64,000 nt of DNA from Nautilus pompilius. Lineage: Eukaryota > Mollusca > Cephalopoda > Nautilida > Nautilidae. Location of the stretch: assembly GCA_018389105.1 (NCBI GenBank), contig JACATO010000304.1, positions 1-64,000 on the forward strand, written 5' to 3'. The stretch's first letter is position 1, and the number at the start of each line of letters is the position of its first letter. Shown in pieces: positions 60,401 to 64,000 of the stretch. The position numbers were made by a program, and so were the translations under genes. A model generated the notes under the pieces. It was not told the DNA's origin. It made no database searches and was given only the letters and a program-made list of their open reading frames with translations.

Positions 60401-62180
60401 CAGAATGTAAACAGAAGTAACATTTTGACTTGTATGTACTTGGTGTTGTGATCCTTTACTGTCTGTTTTATTTAGTTAACTCATTGTGGTGTTTTATTCC
60501 CCACCAGACACCACAACTGCAGAAAAGTAATTAATACTTTCCCTTTTTCTAATAAACCTGGATAAATGTGAAATTCTATTTTACTTTTAGAGTGTCAAAG
60601 ACTACGCTGAACAACAACGGCGATTACAGATGGACATTGCTAGCTACCTTGACCAAAATAAACGACTTGCACTACAGAAACAAATGGAAGAAGAGAAACA
60701 CCAACTCATTCAAAAAGCTGATGAGGAAGTTCAGCAGCAGAAGAGAAGGGATGCTGAAGCAACTAGTAGAAGCTTTCAAGATTTAGAAAATGCATATATC
60801 CCAACGTATAAAAAGATACGCCGGCCAACATTGCTTTTTCCAGGCCATCTTACTCCACAGCAGACACTGGATTCACCAGTGGTTATACCAAACAATGATT
60901 ATGTCAACTCTCTGTCACTGCAGTACATGTCTGCTGTACCAAGTTGTTCAGTTAACTCGCTGTCTGCCTCTCCACCTGGCGAACTGTTGCTCAGCCCACA
61001 GTATTGCCAAACAACCAAAGCCAAGAAAATCTTTACTGTGAGCAAGGTGGGTGAATCCTCTACTACTAGTCAGTTGTCTGGCTTCCCTGTGGTGCCCTCT
61101 TCTTCACAAGTGTTCACCAATCAGTCATGTTATATGGATACACCAAGTACCATTATGACCAGCCCATCTGAGATCAGTAAAAAACTGGCTGATGAAACTG
61201 TTAGTGGACTTATTCAGATGGTGATTAGTGAGGCAATACACACTCACTCAAATGCGGGTGACATCAGTTGTGGAGAGCCATATGCAACATGTCTGTCAGA
61301 CACCTTAACAACTCTTACCTCCAACATTGATGTAGAGGACCTTAATAAGAACAAGAATTTGGTTCATAAGCCACATTGTGATGATGTCATCCATGTAATG
61401 GAAGGTGACACTATGGCTAGAACCATTAATTCCAAAAGTGATATAGAGGATGTTAGCATTAGAGACTGCAAAGAAAATAAACAAGCTAATAAATCTGAAG
61501 GCTGTGATAAAGTAGGCAGTACACGGTCTCCAAAGTCATCACACAATGGTGAGACTTTGAAACCAGAGTTCCATACAGTGCTGAGCATAAATGGAATGAC
61601 CCGGGAATTGGCCAGTGTTTTGGACAGTCTGGACCTGAGCAACTTTCCTCCAGATAGTATACCAGTCACTCAACCAGCAGGTAAGTAGGTGGACTTGGAT
61701 GAAATTCTACTGTCAGGTTGATCAGCTACTTTAAAGTAGTTAAACTTTGTAGTGCATGAGGTAGGCAATGGTGTGTAACATGCATTACCGCAGAGCAAAA
61801 CTTGAAAAATGCTCAAAGCAGAAAGACCCCCAAAAGACAAGAGGGTGAAATAAAAATGATACATAATAGTTTATATATATTATTGAGATCACCATGATTT
61901 AAAATATATCACAATATGCAGCATGATTTTTAACTGTTAGCATGAAGATGCACTTATGATTTTTAATTGTTTACTTTTAATATCATATCTGGATAGATTT
62001 TTATTTATTATTTTTAATTATGCTATTAATTTTTTTTTAGATTTTATTTATTTATTTTTTAGTTTATTTTTTTTAGTTTTGACTTTCTTTGTAGAAACAT
62101 TTAGTTCTCCAGATGAGTTTGAACGAGAACTGGATGAAATGTTGGCAAATGTGAAGACTGGCAACAACTTGAAGTCGTAA
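12080..62180 (+). CDS. PPP1R37: Protein phosphatase 1 regulatory subunit 37 (PPP1R37/LRRC68), complete, 12 exons
   Basis: Exons 12080-12383, 13720-13817, 25492-25537, 44858-44958, 49084-49203, 50557-50707, 52079-52224, 54199-54324, 58423-58564, 59998-60164, 60591-61680, 62095-62180. All introns are GT-AG and all phases join; 2,577 coding bases give 858 residues. Human PPP1R37 is a PP1 inhibitor. Order of parts: disordered N-terminus; PP1-docking motif R79-N-V-N-F83; conserved LEPANPW; a helical cap; about ten RNase-inhibitor-type leucine-rich repeats (residues about 160-455) with near-identical segments to human such as LFDMIEYY, RGWQA, LQLLDLRNNH, GLMALSLALKVN; a coiled coil (about 468-535); a Ser/Thr-rich tail; and an acidic amphipathic end (EFERELDEML). 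The ATG at 12080 is the first in frame; the frame is open upstream but has no other ATG nearby. The gene spans 50 kb, mostly because of introns 2 and 3. Confidence 0.95.
12384..13719. other. PPP1R37 intron 1
   Basis: Starts with a C-rich tract and the TC microsatellite; the first 350 bp remain fairly GC-rich, then AT-rich. A run of 18 A at 13607-13624. No element recognised. Confidence 0.6.
12431..12452. repeat. (TC)11 microsatellite
   Basis: Eleven uninterrupted TC units, directly after a C-rich run (12416-12430), starting 47 bp inside PPP1R37 intron 1. Likely length-polymorphic. Confidence 0.9.
13720..13817 (+). CDS. PPP1R37: PPP1R37 exon 2: helical cap
   Basis: Residues 102-134: APECTAEEIVRAYKKGCEIN, then CVKPWNKIIQQLQ. 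Human aligns as VTVDEVIGAYKQACQKLNCR then QIPKLLRQLQ. Acceptor ttattttag, donor gtaagt; enters phase 1 and leaves phase 0. Only 98 bp. Confidence 0.9.
13818..18719. other. PPP1R37 intron 2, first part
   Basis: About 4.9 kb of AT-rich DNA with many A/T homopolymers and short TATA-rich tracts (16.10-16.12, 16.99-17.01 kb). No element or RNA gene recognised. Confidence 0.5.
18720..19670 (+). mobile_element. Relic of a transposon-type protein with an SHGK-CDG block
   Basis: Plus-strand pieces line up in order with a large, poorly named family of repeated invertebrate proteins. A middle piece reads KHVFKQHFGEIKHIHYL; next comes a remnant of the block usually written HGKSxCDGxxGTxKR (here HGKSSCDG, then GTIKHLADC); near the end are FMHxHG-like and FHWWTWRDECQV pieces with EQHTL and GRQHKLPDN, matching the family's C-terminal domain. 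The element class, its ends and any target duplication are not visible. Broken in several places and old. Confidence 0.6.
19671..24534. other. PPP1R37 intron 2, middle part
   Basis: AT-rich DNA without recognisable genes. A less AT-rich patch at 22.4-22.7 kb may be an old repeat, but I could not name it. Confidence 0.45.
24543..24998. mobile_element. hAT-type MITE, 456 bp, with perfect 8-bp target duplication
   Basis: Flanked by CTCTGACT at 24535-24542 and again at 24999-25006. The ends are a perfect 14-bp inverted repeat, CAGGGGCGTAGCTA, followed inward by GC-rich subterminal sequence (GGGCGGC and CCGCCCGGGCGGC) around an AT-rich core. Eight-base duplication and CAGGGGCGTAGC ends are typical of animal hAT elements. 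No transposase frame. The intact duplication suggests a fairly young insertion. Confidence 0.93.
25492..25537 (+). CDS. PPP1R37: PPP1R37 exon 3: 46-bp micro-exon
   Basis: AIVNCKERYKMLNLKG (last codon split), matching the human stretch before GEKLDYKTCE. Acceptor tttttcag, donor gtaagt. It is isolated between an 11.7-kb and a 19.3-kb intron, and is needed to keep the phase between exons 2 and 4. Confidence 0.85.
25538..31086. other. PPP1R37 intron 3, first part
   Basis: 5.5 kb of AT-rich DNA. A frame of 99 codons at 29608-29907 and an antisense one at 29523-29729 overlap; neither matches a family I know, and the surrounding 29.3-30.1 kb may be an old repeat. Confidence 0.45.
31089..32413 (-). 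mobile_element. mariner transposon, full length with perfect ends
   Basis: 1,325 bp between TA dinucleotides (31087-31088 and 32414-32415). The inverted repeats start CGAGGTGTAGTCAAA and agree over 29 bases. Holds one transposase relic on the minus strand. The exact agreement of the ends and long readable frames point to a relatively recent insertion into PPP1R37 intron 3. Confidence 0.95.
31161..32204 (-). pseudogene. mariner transposase, frameshifted
   Basis: Starts MTEHIEQRYCIKFCQKLGD and ends QGEYFEGD before a stop; about 348 codons span, the normal mariner size. The HTH part shows KTQIKKWYNRFKDGR and CGRPSTSRNDE. The D,D34D catalytic pieces are recognisable: TGDETWVYGYDPETK, then an HHDN-like block, then SPDLAPCDFWLFPKLKK, in different frames. 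At least three lesions: a frame change after about residue 110, one or more between the second and third Asp blocks, and a stop close to the C-terminus. Not functional as it stands. Confidence 0.93.
32416..34154. other. PPP1R37 intron 3 between mariner and TIR element
   Basis: AT-rich DNA. A less AT-rich patch at 33.26-33.50 kb reads like an old repeat but was not identified. No gene seen. Confidence 0.45.
34640..34850 (-). pseudogene. C-terminal piece of the TIR element's protein
   Basis: Minus-strand pieces SHLDRFPGNLGDYSEEQGER and TIKTMEERYQGKWDEHMMAD, then YYCWNLLRDCP and HKRKSYKRQF. This EEQGERFHQD/MEERYQGKW/MMADYCW set ends many uncharacterised multi-copy proteins of arthropods, cnidarians and molluscs. 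A one-base frame change splits it between GERFHQD and the TMEERY part. The rest of the protein is lost, so the element cannot move itself. Confidence 0.7.
35264..35331. repeat. Perfect 68-bp palindrome
   Basis: Two 34-base arms meet with no spacer between 35297 and 35298 (centre GATTA|TAATC); every base pairs, and the arms themselves contain shorter repeats (ATCATTATAATGAT). It lies inside the TIR element, about 200 bp from its right end. Such a sequence can extrude a cruciform or form a hairpin. Confidence 0.97.
35534..37739. other. PPP1R37 intron 3 between TIR element and LINE remnant
   Basis: AT-rich DNA with homopolymer tracts. A 95-codon minus-strand frame at 37383-37670 is of uncertain meaning and may be antisense to upstream LINE sequence. 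No host gene seen. Confidence 0.4.
37740..38620 (+). mobile_element. LINE (non-LTR retrotransposon) remnant with RNase H domain
   Basis: Plus-strand pieces in order: IKDRLAMVQLLQLKAYLRVN with AAFYKVGG, a post-RT segment; KVDFVVYIDGSLIHG, the first RNase H motif (catalytic Asp in YIDGS); MELATASIKCL, the Glu motif; DSKMKLIQ, the third Asp motif; and FFPGHAFRRN with CTDRF, the last His/Asp motif; then RDIIQLLF. RNase H in a non-LTR element points to the I-like groups. The endonuclease and most of the RT were not found. Heavily interrupted, so old. Confidence 0.72.
39328..40945 (-). pseudogene. Helitron helicase (PIF1-like) region
   Basis: Reading down the minus strand: SSQLRLIFCIILQVCSLSNP near 40.8 kb, a Walker-type stretch near 40.4 kb, DVTFLMAGDFRQTLPVVPQE near 40.05 kb, then CNGTRLIVKELLSHVIRATI and IPIIPNDTAFEFKTSIPHPT at 39.5-39.35 kb. 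The last motifs are the standard Helitron C-terminal helicase block; the terminal TINKAQGQ motif is missing or shifted. Confidence 0.82.
41148..42660 (-). pseudogene. Helitron Rep and central region
   Basis: Longest intact pieces are 42271-41912, 41811-41542 and 41780-41511. The 119-codon piece at 42271-41912 contains VNLRGAVNDDEGENAHNVGR and the RYMHERTQD/RQYGRPNLFI Rep motifs. The HUH and catalytic tyrosine motifs were not resolved with confidence. A cysteine- and basic-rich middle follows (HGPCGELNPNSPC, NFLQETQTGHNGYPLY). Confidence 0.82.
42761..43890. repeat. Unclassified repeat-like stretch
   Basis: Less AT-rich than typical intron here. Begins GGTCATTCCACGTCAGTTCA and carries phrases about GAGATAT and TTATCTCGCAACCAG seen in ends of long transposons. 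At 43.73-43.81 kb CCTGCCCAGA/CCTGCCCGGA recurs. It may hold the Helitron's 5' end or a separate element; I cannot name it. Confidence 0.35.
43892..44299 (+). CDS. Open 135-codon frame of unknown origin, probably transposon-derived
   Basis: MDNCSSFCIGDCHQKNLVKS, then ALQKLKDEEEIEILHL, ICAHHEQELLVRSSSLKKKC and HLRRHPNKPRTKSL. Cys/His-rich with a basic end. The pattern IC-HH ... L-K-C ... H ... SL recalls the segment before the ARL14EP-type domain found in many repeated invertebrate proteins, but the match is loose. The last 40 residues look noncoding. It lies in PPP1R37 intron 3, next to the Helitron and about 560 bp before exon 4. No promoter or splice evidence. Confidence 0.35.
   Translation: MDNCSSFCIGDCHQKNLVKSAALQKLKDEEEIEILHLQTKNSTQSIKTICAHHEQELLVRSSSLKKKCYDHLRRHPNKPRTKSLMTIVCTSIKICGLLTFISHEVNLEKLGLFTRQWPNGSDSMIDLALNFEGWQ
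44858..44958 (+). CDS. PPP1R37: PPP1R37 exon 4: first leucine-rich repeat
   Basis: GERLDQRHCETTEEIFRRIQ, then FKTIDLEACHLDDE (residues 150-183). Human: GEKLDYKTCEALEEVFKRLQ, then FKVVDLEQTNLDED. The TIDLEAC strand opens the LRR array. Flanks ttacag and gtaaga. Confidence 0.93.
44959..49083. other. PPP1R37 intron 4
   Basis: 4.1 kb of AT-rich DNA. Less AT-rich patches at 46.74-46.87, 47.62-47.78 and 48.72-48.93 kb may be old short repeats; none could be named. Confidence 0.5.
49084..49203 (+). CDS. PPP1R37: PPP1R37 exon 5: leucine-rich repeat
   Basis: Exactly 40 codons, residues 184-223: TSAALFDMIEYYDSACILNI, then SYNKNIGLRGWQACSRMIRK. Human: ASALFDMIEYYESATHLNIS, then FNKHIGTRGWQAAAHMMRK. 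One of the most conserved parts of the protein. Confidence 0.95.
49204..50556. other. PPP1R37 intron 5, nothing else seen
   Basis: AT-rich intron of 1.35 kb bounded by gtactg and tgccag. Confidence 0.55.
50557..50707 (+). CDS. PPP1R37: PPP1R37 exon 6: two leucine-rich repeats
   Basis: Residues 224-273 plus one base. Carries LVHLDARGCELND and TTIHLENTYLSGRPLVIL, matching human LQYLDARNTPLLD and AVLHLENASLSGRPLMLL. Flanks tgccag and gtaagt. Confidence 0.95.
50708..52078. other. PPP1R37 intron 6, nothing else seen
   Basis: AT-rich intron of 1.37 kb. Short open frames show no similarity to a known family. Confidence 0.55.
52079..52224 (+). CDS. PPP1R37: PPP1R37 exon 7: two leucine-rich repeats
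   Basis: Residues 274-322: VAALKMNETLQELFLGDNKL, then the LGNLLKYNHKLQLLDLRNNH repeat. Human: ATALKMNMNLRELYLADNKL and LGNLLKFNCSLQILDLRNNH. Acceptor tttatag, donor gtgtgt. Confidence 0.95.
52960..53690 (+). mobile_element. Tc1-like transposase remnant A (PPP1R37 intron 7)
   Basis: The 3' part reads SIEHLWAHLDHQLKATCPYL, then ELKEVLSWIRGNLDQTMIQN and LIVLLPNWLEVL, the Tc1 C-terminal block (PIEHLWDxLDRRLR ... LVxSMPxR). Upstream, ITNLATEHVKIPFCSIRIRI fits the second HTH of Tc1 less well. The catalytic Asp blocks are not recognisable, and no TIR was found. Old. Confidence 0.65.
54199..54324 (+). CDS. PPP1R37: PPP1R37 exon 8: leucine-rich repeat
   Basis: Forty-two codons, residues 323-364, with DIGVGHLCDGLYEQNLEVGL and NTLVLWNNLITYQAMSSLSR. 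Human: DSGLAYICEGLKEQRKGLVT and LVLWNNQLTHTGMAFLG. Flanks tggcag and gtgagt; phase 0 on both sides. Confidence 0.94.
54325..55495. other. PPP1R37 intron 8, first part
   Basis: AT-rich intron between exon 8 and the Tigger insertion. Nothing recognised. Confidence 0.5.
55496..56551 (+). mobile_element. Tigger (pogo) element, 1,056 bp, internally deleted
   Basis: Between TA at 55494-55495 and 56552-56553. The right end reads inward CAGTAGTCCCTCCTCCATCG and the left CAGTAAACCCCTGCCATATC, both with the nearby CGCGG typical of Tigger. The plus strand keeps the transposase start MPPKRPSSKASGEPKKKRKF (ATG at 55754), then in another frame QSYAAIARHYGMNESTVCYI (CENP-B-type HTH), ALAFWIQDFRKKNITLDGN (second HTH) and GWFHRFQKRFQLKSVSLQGE. 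It then passes straight into 3' noncoding sequence: the DDE catalytic domain (about 250 codons) is missing, so it is a non-autonomous derivative. Confidence 0.9.
56554..58422. other. PPP1R37 intron 8, last part
   Basis: AT-rich intron sequence up to the exon 9 acceptor; no element recognised. Confidence 0.5.
58423..58564 (+). CDS. PPP1R37: PPP1R37 exon 9: leucine-rich repeats
   Basis: Residues 365-411: SSTESLETVNLGHNTITNEG, IHQLKDGLLKSKSLLRIGMQ and GTKVSCE. Human: TQSLETLNLGHNPIGNEGVR, HLKNGLISNRSVLRLGLAST. Flanks attacag and gtatgt. Confidence 0.95.
58850..59285 (+). mobile_element. Tc1-like transposase remnant B (PPP1R37 intron 9)
   Basis: Plus-strand pieces FPYLWNNMSF and FPWASQNPDMSSTECMWDHF, then QLQSAHSLSI, matching the Tc1 block LPWPSQSPDLNPIEHMWDxLDRxL. 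The third catalytic residue region is therefore represented, while the upstream part is hard to read. It differs from remnant A in sequence, so it is a separate insertion. Old and broken. Confidence 0.65.
59286..59997. other. PPP1R37 intron 9, last part
   Basis: AT-rich intron sequence up to the exon 10 acceptor; nothing recognised. Confidence 0.5.
59998..60164 (+). CDS. PPP1R37: PPP1R37 exon 10: last leucine-rich repeat
   Basis: Residues 412-467: AIALAEYIADSPHLVHIDLR, DNDIKTAGLMALSLALKVNK and SLVRMELDRDTKKES. Human: AVAVAEFIAESPRLLRLDLR, ENEIKTGGLMALSLALKVNH. Closes the LRR domain. Flanks tctacag and gtaagt. Confidence 0.95.
60165..60590. other. PPP1R37 intron 10
   Basis: A short 426-bp intron, gtaagt to cttttag. 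Nothing else seen. Confidence 0.7.
60591..61680 (+). CDS. PPP1R37: PPP1R37 exon 11: coiled coil and long disordered tail
   Basis: The largest exon, 1,090 bp, residues 468-830. It opens with SVKDYAEQQRRLQMDIASYL, a heptad-like Lys/Glu/Gln-rich stretch to about residue 535, then low-complexity Ser/Thr/Pro sequence with little recognisable outside close relatives. Human also has a long unstructured tail here, Pro/Glu-rich instead. Acceptor cttttag; donor CAGCAG|GTAAGT. Reading through the donor would add only Gly-Lys before a stop. Confidence 0.93.
61681..62094. other. PPP1R37 intron 11
   Basis: A 414-bp intron, gtaagt to tttgtag, with a very T-rich last 80 bases. Retaining it would end the protein two residues after exon 11 and lose the acidic C-terminal helix. 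Confidence 0.7.
62095..62180 (+). CDS. PPP1R37: PPP1R37 exon 12: C-terminus and stop
   Basis: ETFSSPDEFERELDEMLANV, then KTGNNLKS and TAA. It resembles the human end (CSKNEKELEELLLEAS), so the C-terminal acidic helix is conserved. The acceptor tttgtag follows a very T-rich tract. Confidence 0.9.
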
Positions 62181-62960
62181 TGAGCGTGAGTAACCATAGC
62201 TGCCCCCCCAAATACTACGGATAGCTGACATTTTTAAATGCCAAATTTTTTGTTGTTATTTCCAAACCAAAGAGAGAATTTATTTCAACTGCAGCATGAT
62301 TTTATTATTATTGGGATTGTTATATTTACTTTCTCATCAGAAGTAATTTATTTTAATGTGGTACATAATGCAACTTTTAGTTATTTTGCTTGTTAAATGC
62401 AGAAGAAAAAAAAATGGGGAAAAAATACATAGGAGGTGGGATATTATTAAAATGGATCGAATACTTTTCCTGTAAAAAAGAACCCACACAAAACAACGCA
62501 GTTCATACAATATGTGTTAGCAGTCATTCCAGAGTAATAGCTGTGACCCTTGGTCATCACAGAAATTACCAAAATCTTCAGTCATTTCATGAAATGATTG
62601 ATATACTTCAACATTAACACATCATCATACATACATAAAGGAATGCAGTCACAAAATACATAGTCTAAACATAGCATTTGTGAAAATTGTCATTATGGTA
62701 AAGATACTAGTTAATATTAGAAGGTAGACTACTGTGATAGAGCTTTGTTTTTTAAACATTTGTGTTGCTTTCACAGCATTTAGATCCAGCCCTTGGAGGT
62801 TACATACTCCTAAACCTCAAAACTGGATTTCTGAGTGACTGTTTGGCATATGTTGATAGTCTTCAGTGCAATTCACATTACTGATTGTACAAATACTTCT
62901 GATTCAGGATAGCAGTTTTTATGCTGATAGTATACATGTCATTTGACGTATGATGACTTC
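62181..62960 (+). other. PPP1R37 3' UTR and downstream spacer
   Basis: AT-rich sequence after the stop codon. The UTR end is not defined. No further gene recognised before the integrase relic. Confidence 0.45.
62446..62451 (+). terminator. Possible PPP1R37 polyadenylation signal (ATTAAA)
   Basis: The first ATTAAA after the stop codon, 266 bp downstream, with T- and GT-containing sequence after it. No canonical AATAAA stands out between the stop and 62.6 kb. The true 3' end could lie further right. Confidence 0.25.
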
Positions 62961-62979
62961 CAGAATGTTTTGAGGATCT

Positions 62980-63790
62980 CCATATCTTCTATCCACCAGA
63001 AGTAATAGCACTACAAACATTATCTTTGGCACTTTGCACATGTTTGACAATTTCTGCTGCCAGGGAAGATGTCATCAGACCAACTTTAGCATTACAGTCA
63101 AACCTAGTAGTGTATGCATGCTAAATGCAGACTGGAATTTTTTGGAACTTCTCATACTTTATGCACATCAACCAGTCATTTGTGCTGTTATTGCCCATCT
63201 AGGCCACAAGTGATTTTTGATGTCATCATTGGTGCACTCTACTGAACCCTGACACCATGGGTGACATAGTGTGTCATGGAGAGTGATGAGTCTGGGCTAC
63301 ACCTTGGCTGTGAACTCGCTACTGTTGACATTTTTCAGAATAGACTGAGCACTAATGAGAAGATATCCAGTTGGTGATGAGCAACCTCAGGAGTGTGCTT
63401 TGAAGTCAGTGCACATGTAATCACAAACTTGGTCAAATGATCTTGTAGACATGGATCCATTTAAATGAGTTTTATGACATGGATTGCATGTCTATTGAGT
63501 CTATTTGGACATGAGAGTTGACATACTTCAACATCTTTAGTCATTGGACACTTGCATTTCTTTTGACACTTTTTTGCAGTATGACTTGAATACCAGTCTG
63601 TCATGAGTAGCATTGACATACTTTTGCTGATTTTCTGCAACATGATATGTTGTTCTTGACCAGTGGTTAGAGGTGTGCTTCTTTGACCACATCATATGTA
63701 TCTTCAATGTTCATGTAGTACATAAAGATCCCATCTGGATTGTGCAGTTTCTTAATCCGCTTTTCTACATTACTACACTGGAATACCTCA
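62980..63790 (-). mobile_element. Integrase-bearing element fossil, KRBA2/SCAND3-like
   Basis: The minus strand retains scattered pieces of a retroviral-type integrase core in order: a zinc-binding-like stretch, then a region like the VDLIDMQS stretch of KRBA2/SCAND3-type integrases, a region like the SDNGSEFTAK active-site surroundings, and a later HPQSQGSVERAN-like segment. Host genes KRBA2 and SCAND3 carry the same kind of integrase, as do LTR elements of the Gypsy kind. It is broken in several places and old; no terminal repeats were seen, so its class and ends are open. Confidence 0.55.
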
Positions 63791-64000
63791 TACCTGAAGA
63801 TAGATAAAAAAAATTAAAAAAAAAAAAACAATTATAAATAAGACTGAAAACTTTGAGTATGTAAAAATCATGCAACATTTAGGGGACTTCCAAGTACCAA
63901 AATTTTTATTGATCACCCATATGATAATTAATATGAAATTATGATTTTTGAAACATACTACTATAAAAATGGAAAGAAAATATCATTTTAACAAATCCAT

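Noticed and set aside
61364-61669. 101-codon antisense frame over PPP1R37 exon 11
   Set aside because: It lies entirely opposite a conserved coding exon with no family match; a shadow frame.
1-64000. Search for CRISPR arrays, rRNA, tRNA and a new multi-gene system
   Set aside because: The window is animal DNA with introns. No regularly spaced repeats, RNA genes or clustered unknown host genes were seen; the unexplained parts are best read as decayed mobile elements.

Overview
The window is animal nuclear DNA: AT-rich, with long GT-AG introns, two multi-exon protein genes and a dense scatter of decayed transposons. No rRNA, tRNA or CRISPR array was seen. The mix of piggyBac, mariner, Tc1, Tigger, hAT, Helitron and RNase H-bearing LINE relics, with intron sizes up to 19 kb, suggests an invertebrate. 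A mollusc or another lophotrochozoan is my guess, but nothing in the window proves it.

The two host genes stand head to head. On the minus strand (about 3.1 to 11.0 kb, running off the left edge) is a vaccinia-related kinase gene, the VRK1 orthologue. Seven coding exons are visible, from the start codon through the glycine loop, the catalytic loop and the DYG motif; the C-terminal half lies beyond the left edge. On the plus strand (12.08 to 62.18 kb) is a complete 12-exon PPP1R37 (LRRC68) gene encoding about 858 residues: a PP1-docking motif, about ten leucine-rich repeats, then a coiled coil and a long disordered tail. The 1.1 kb between the start codons carries CCAAT boxes, YY1-like motifs and a CRE-like half site, and looks like a shared promoter.

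Region by region: 1-3 kb holds a piggyBac element with TTAA ends and TIRs plus a piece of a second copy; 3-11 kb is VRK1, and its own intron carries an inverted, decayed copy of exons 5 and 6; 11-12.4 kb is the promoter and first PPP1R37 exon. Intron 2 of PPP1R37 (13.8-25.5 kb) holds a transposon-type protein relic and a 456-bp hAT MITE with a perfect 8-bp target duplication. Intron 3 (25.5-44.9 kb) is the main transposon graveyard: a 1,325-bp mariner with perfect ends, a 1,373-bp TIR element holding a perfect 68-bp palindrome, a LINE RNase H remnant, a Helitron and an open 135-codon frame of unknown origin. Introns 7, 8 and 9 hold two Tc1 remnants and an internally deleted Tigger. The right edge beyond PPP1R37 holds an old integrase relic.

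VRK1 is a nuclear Ser/Thr kinase acting on BAF and histone H3; PPP1R37 is a PP1 regulatory (inhibitory) subunit. A kinase and a phosphatase regulator driven from one promoter is an attractive pairing, but any functional link is inference. I did not find a convincing new biological system. The most unusual items are the inverted VRK1 exon copy, the long perfect palindrome and the head-to-head gene pair.
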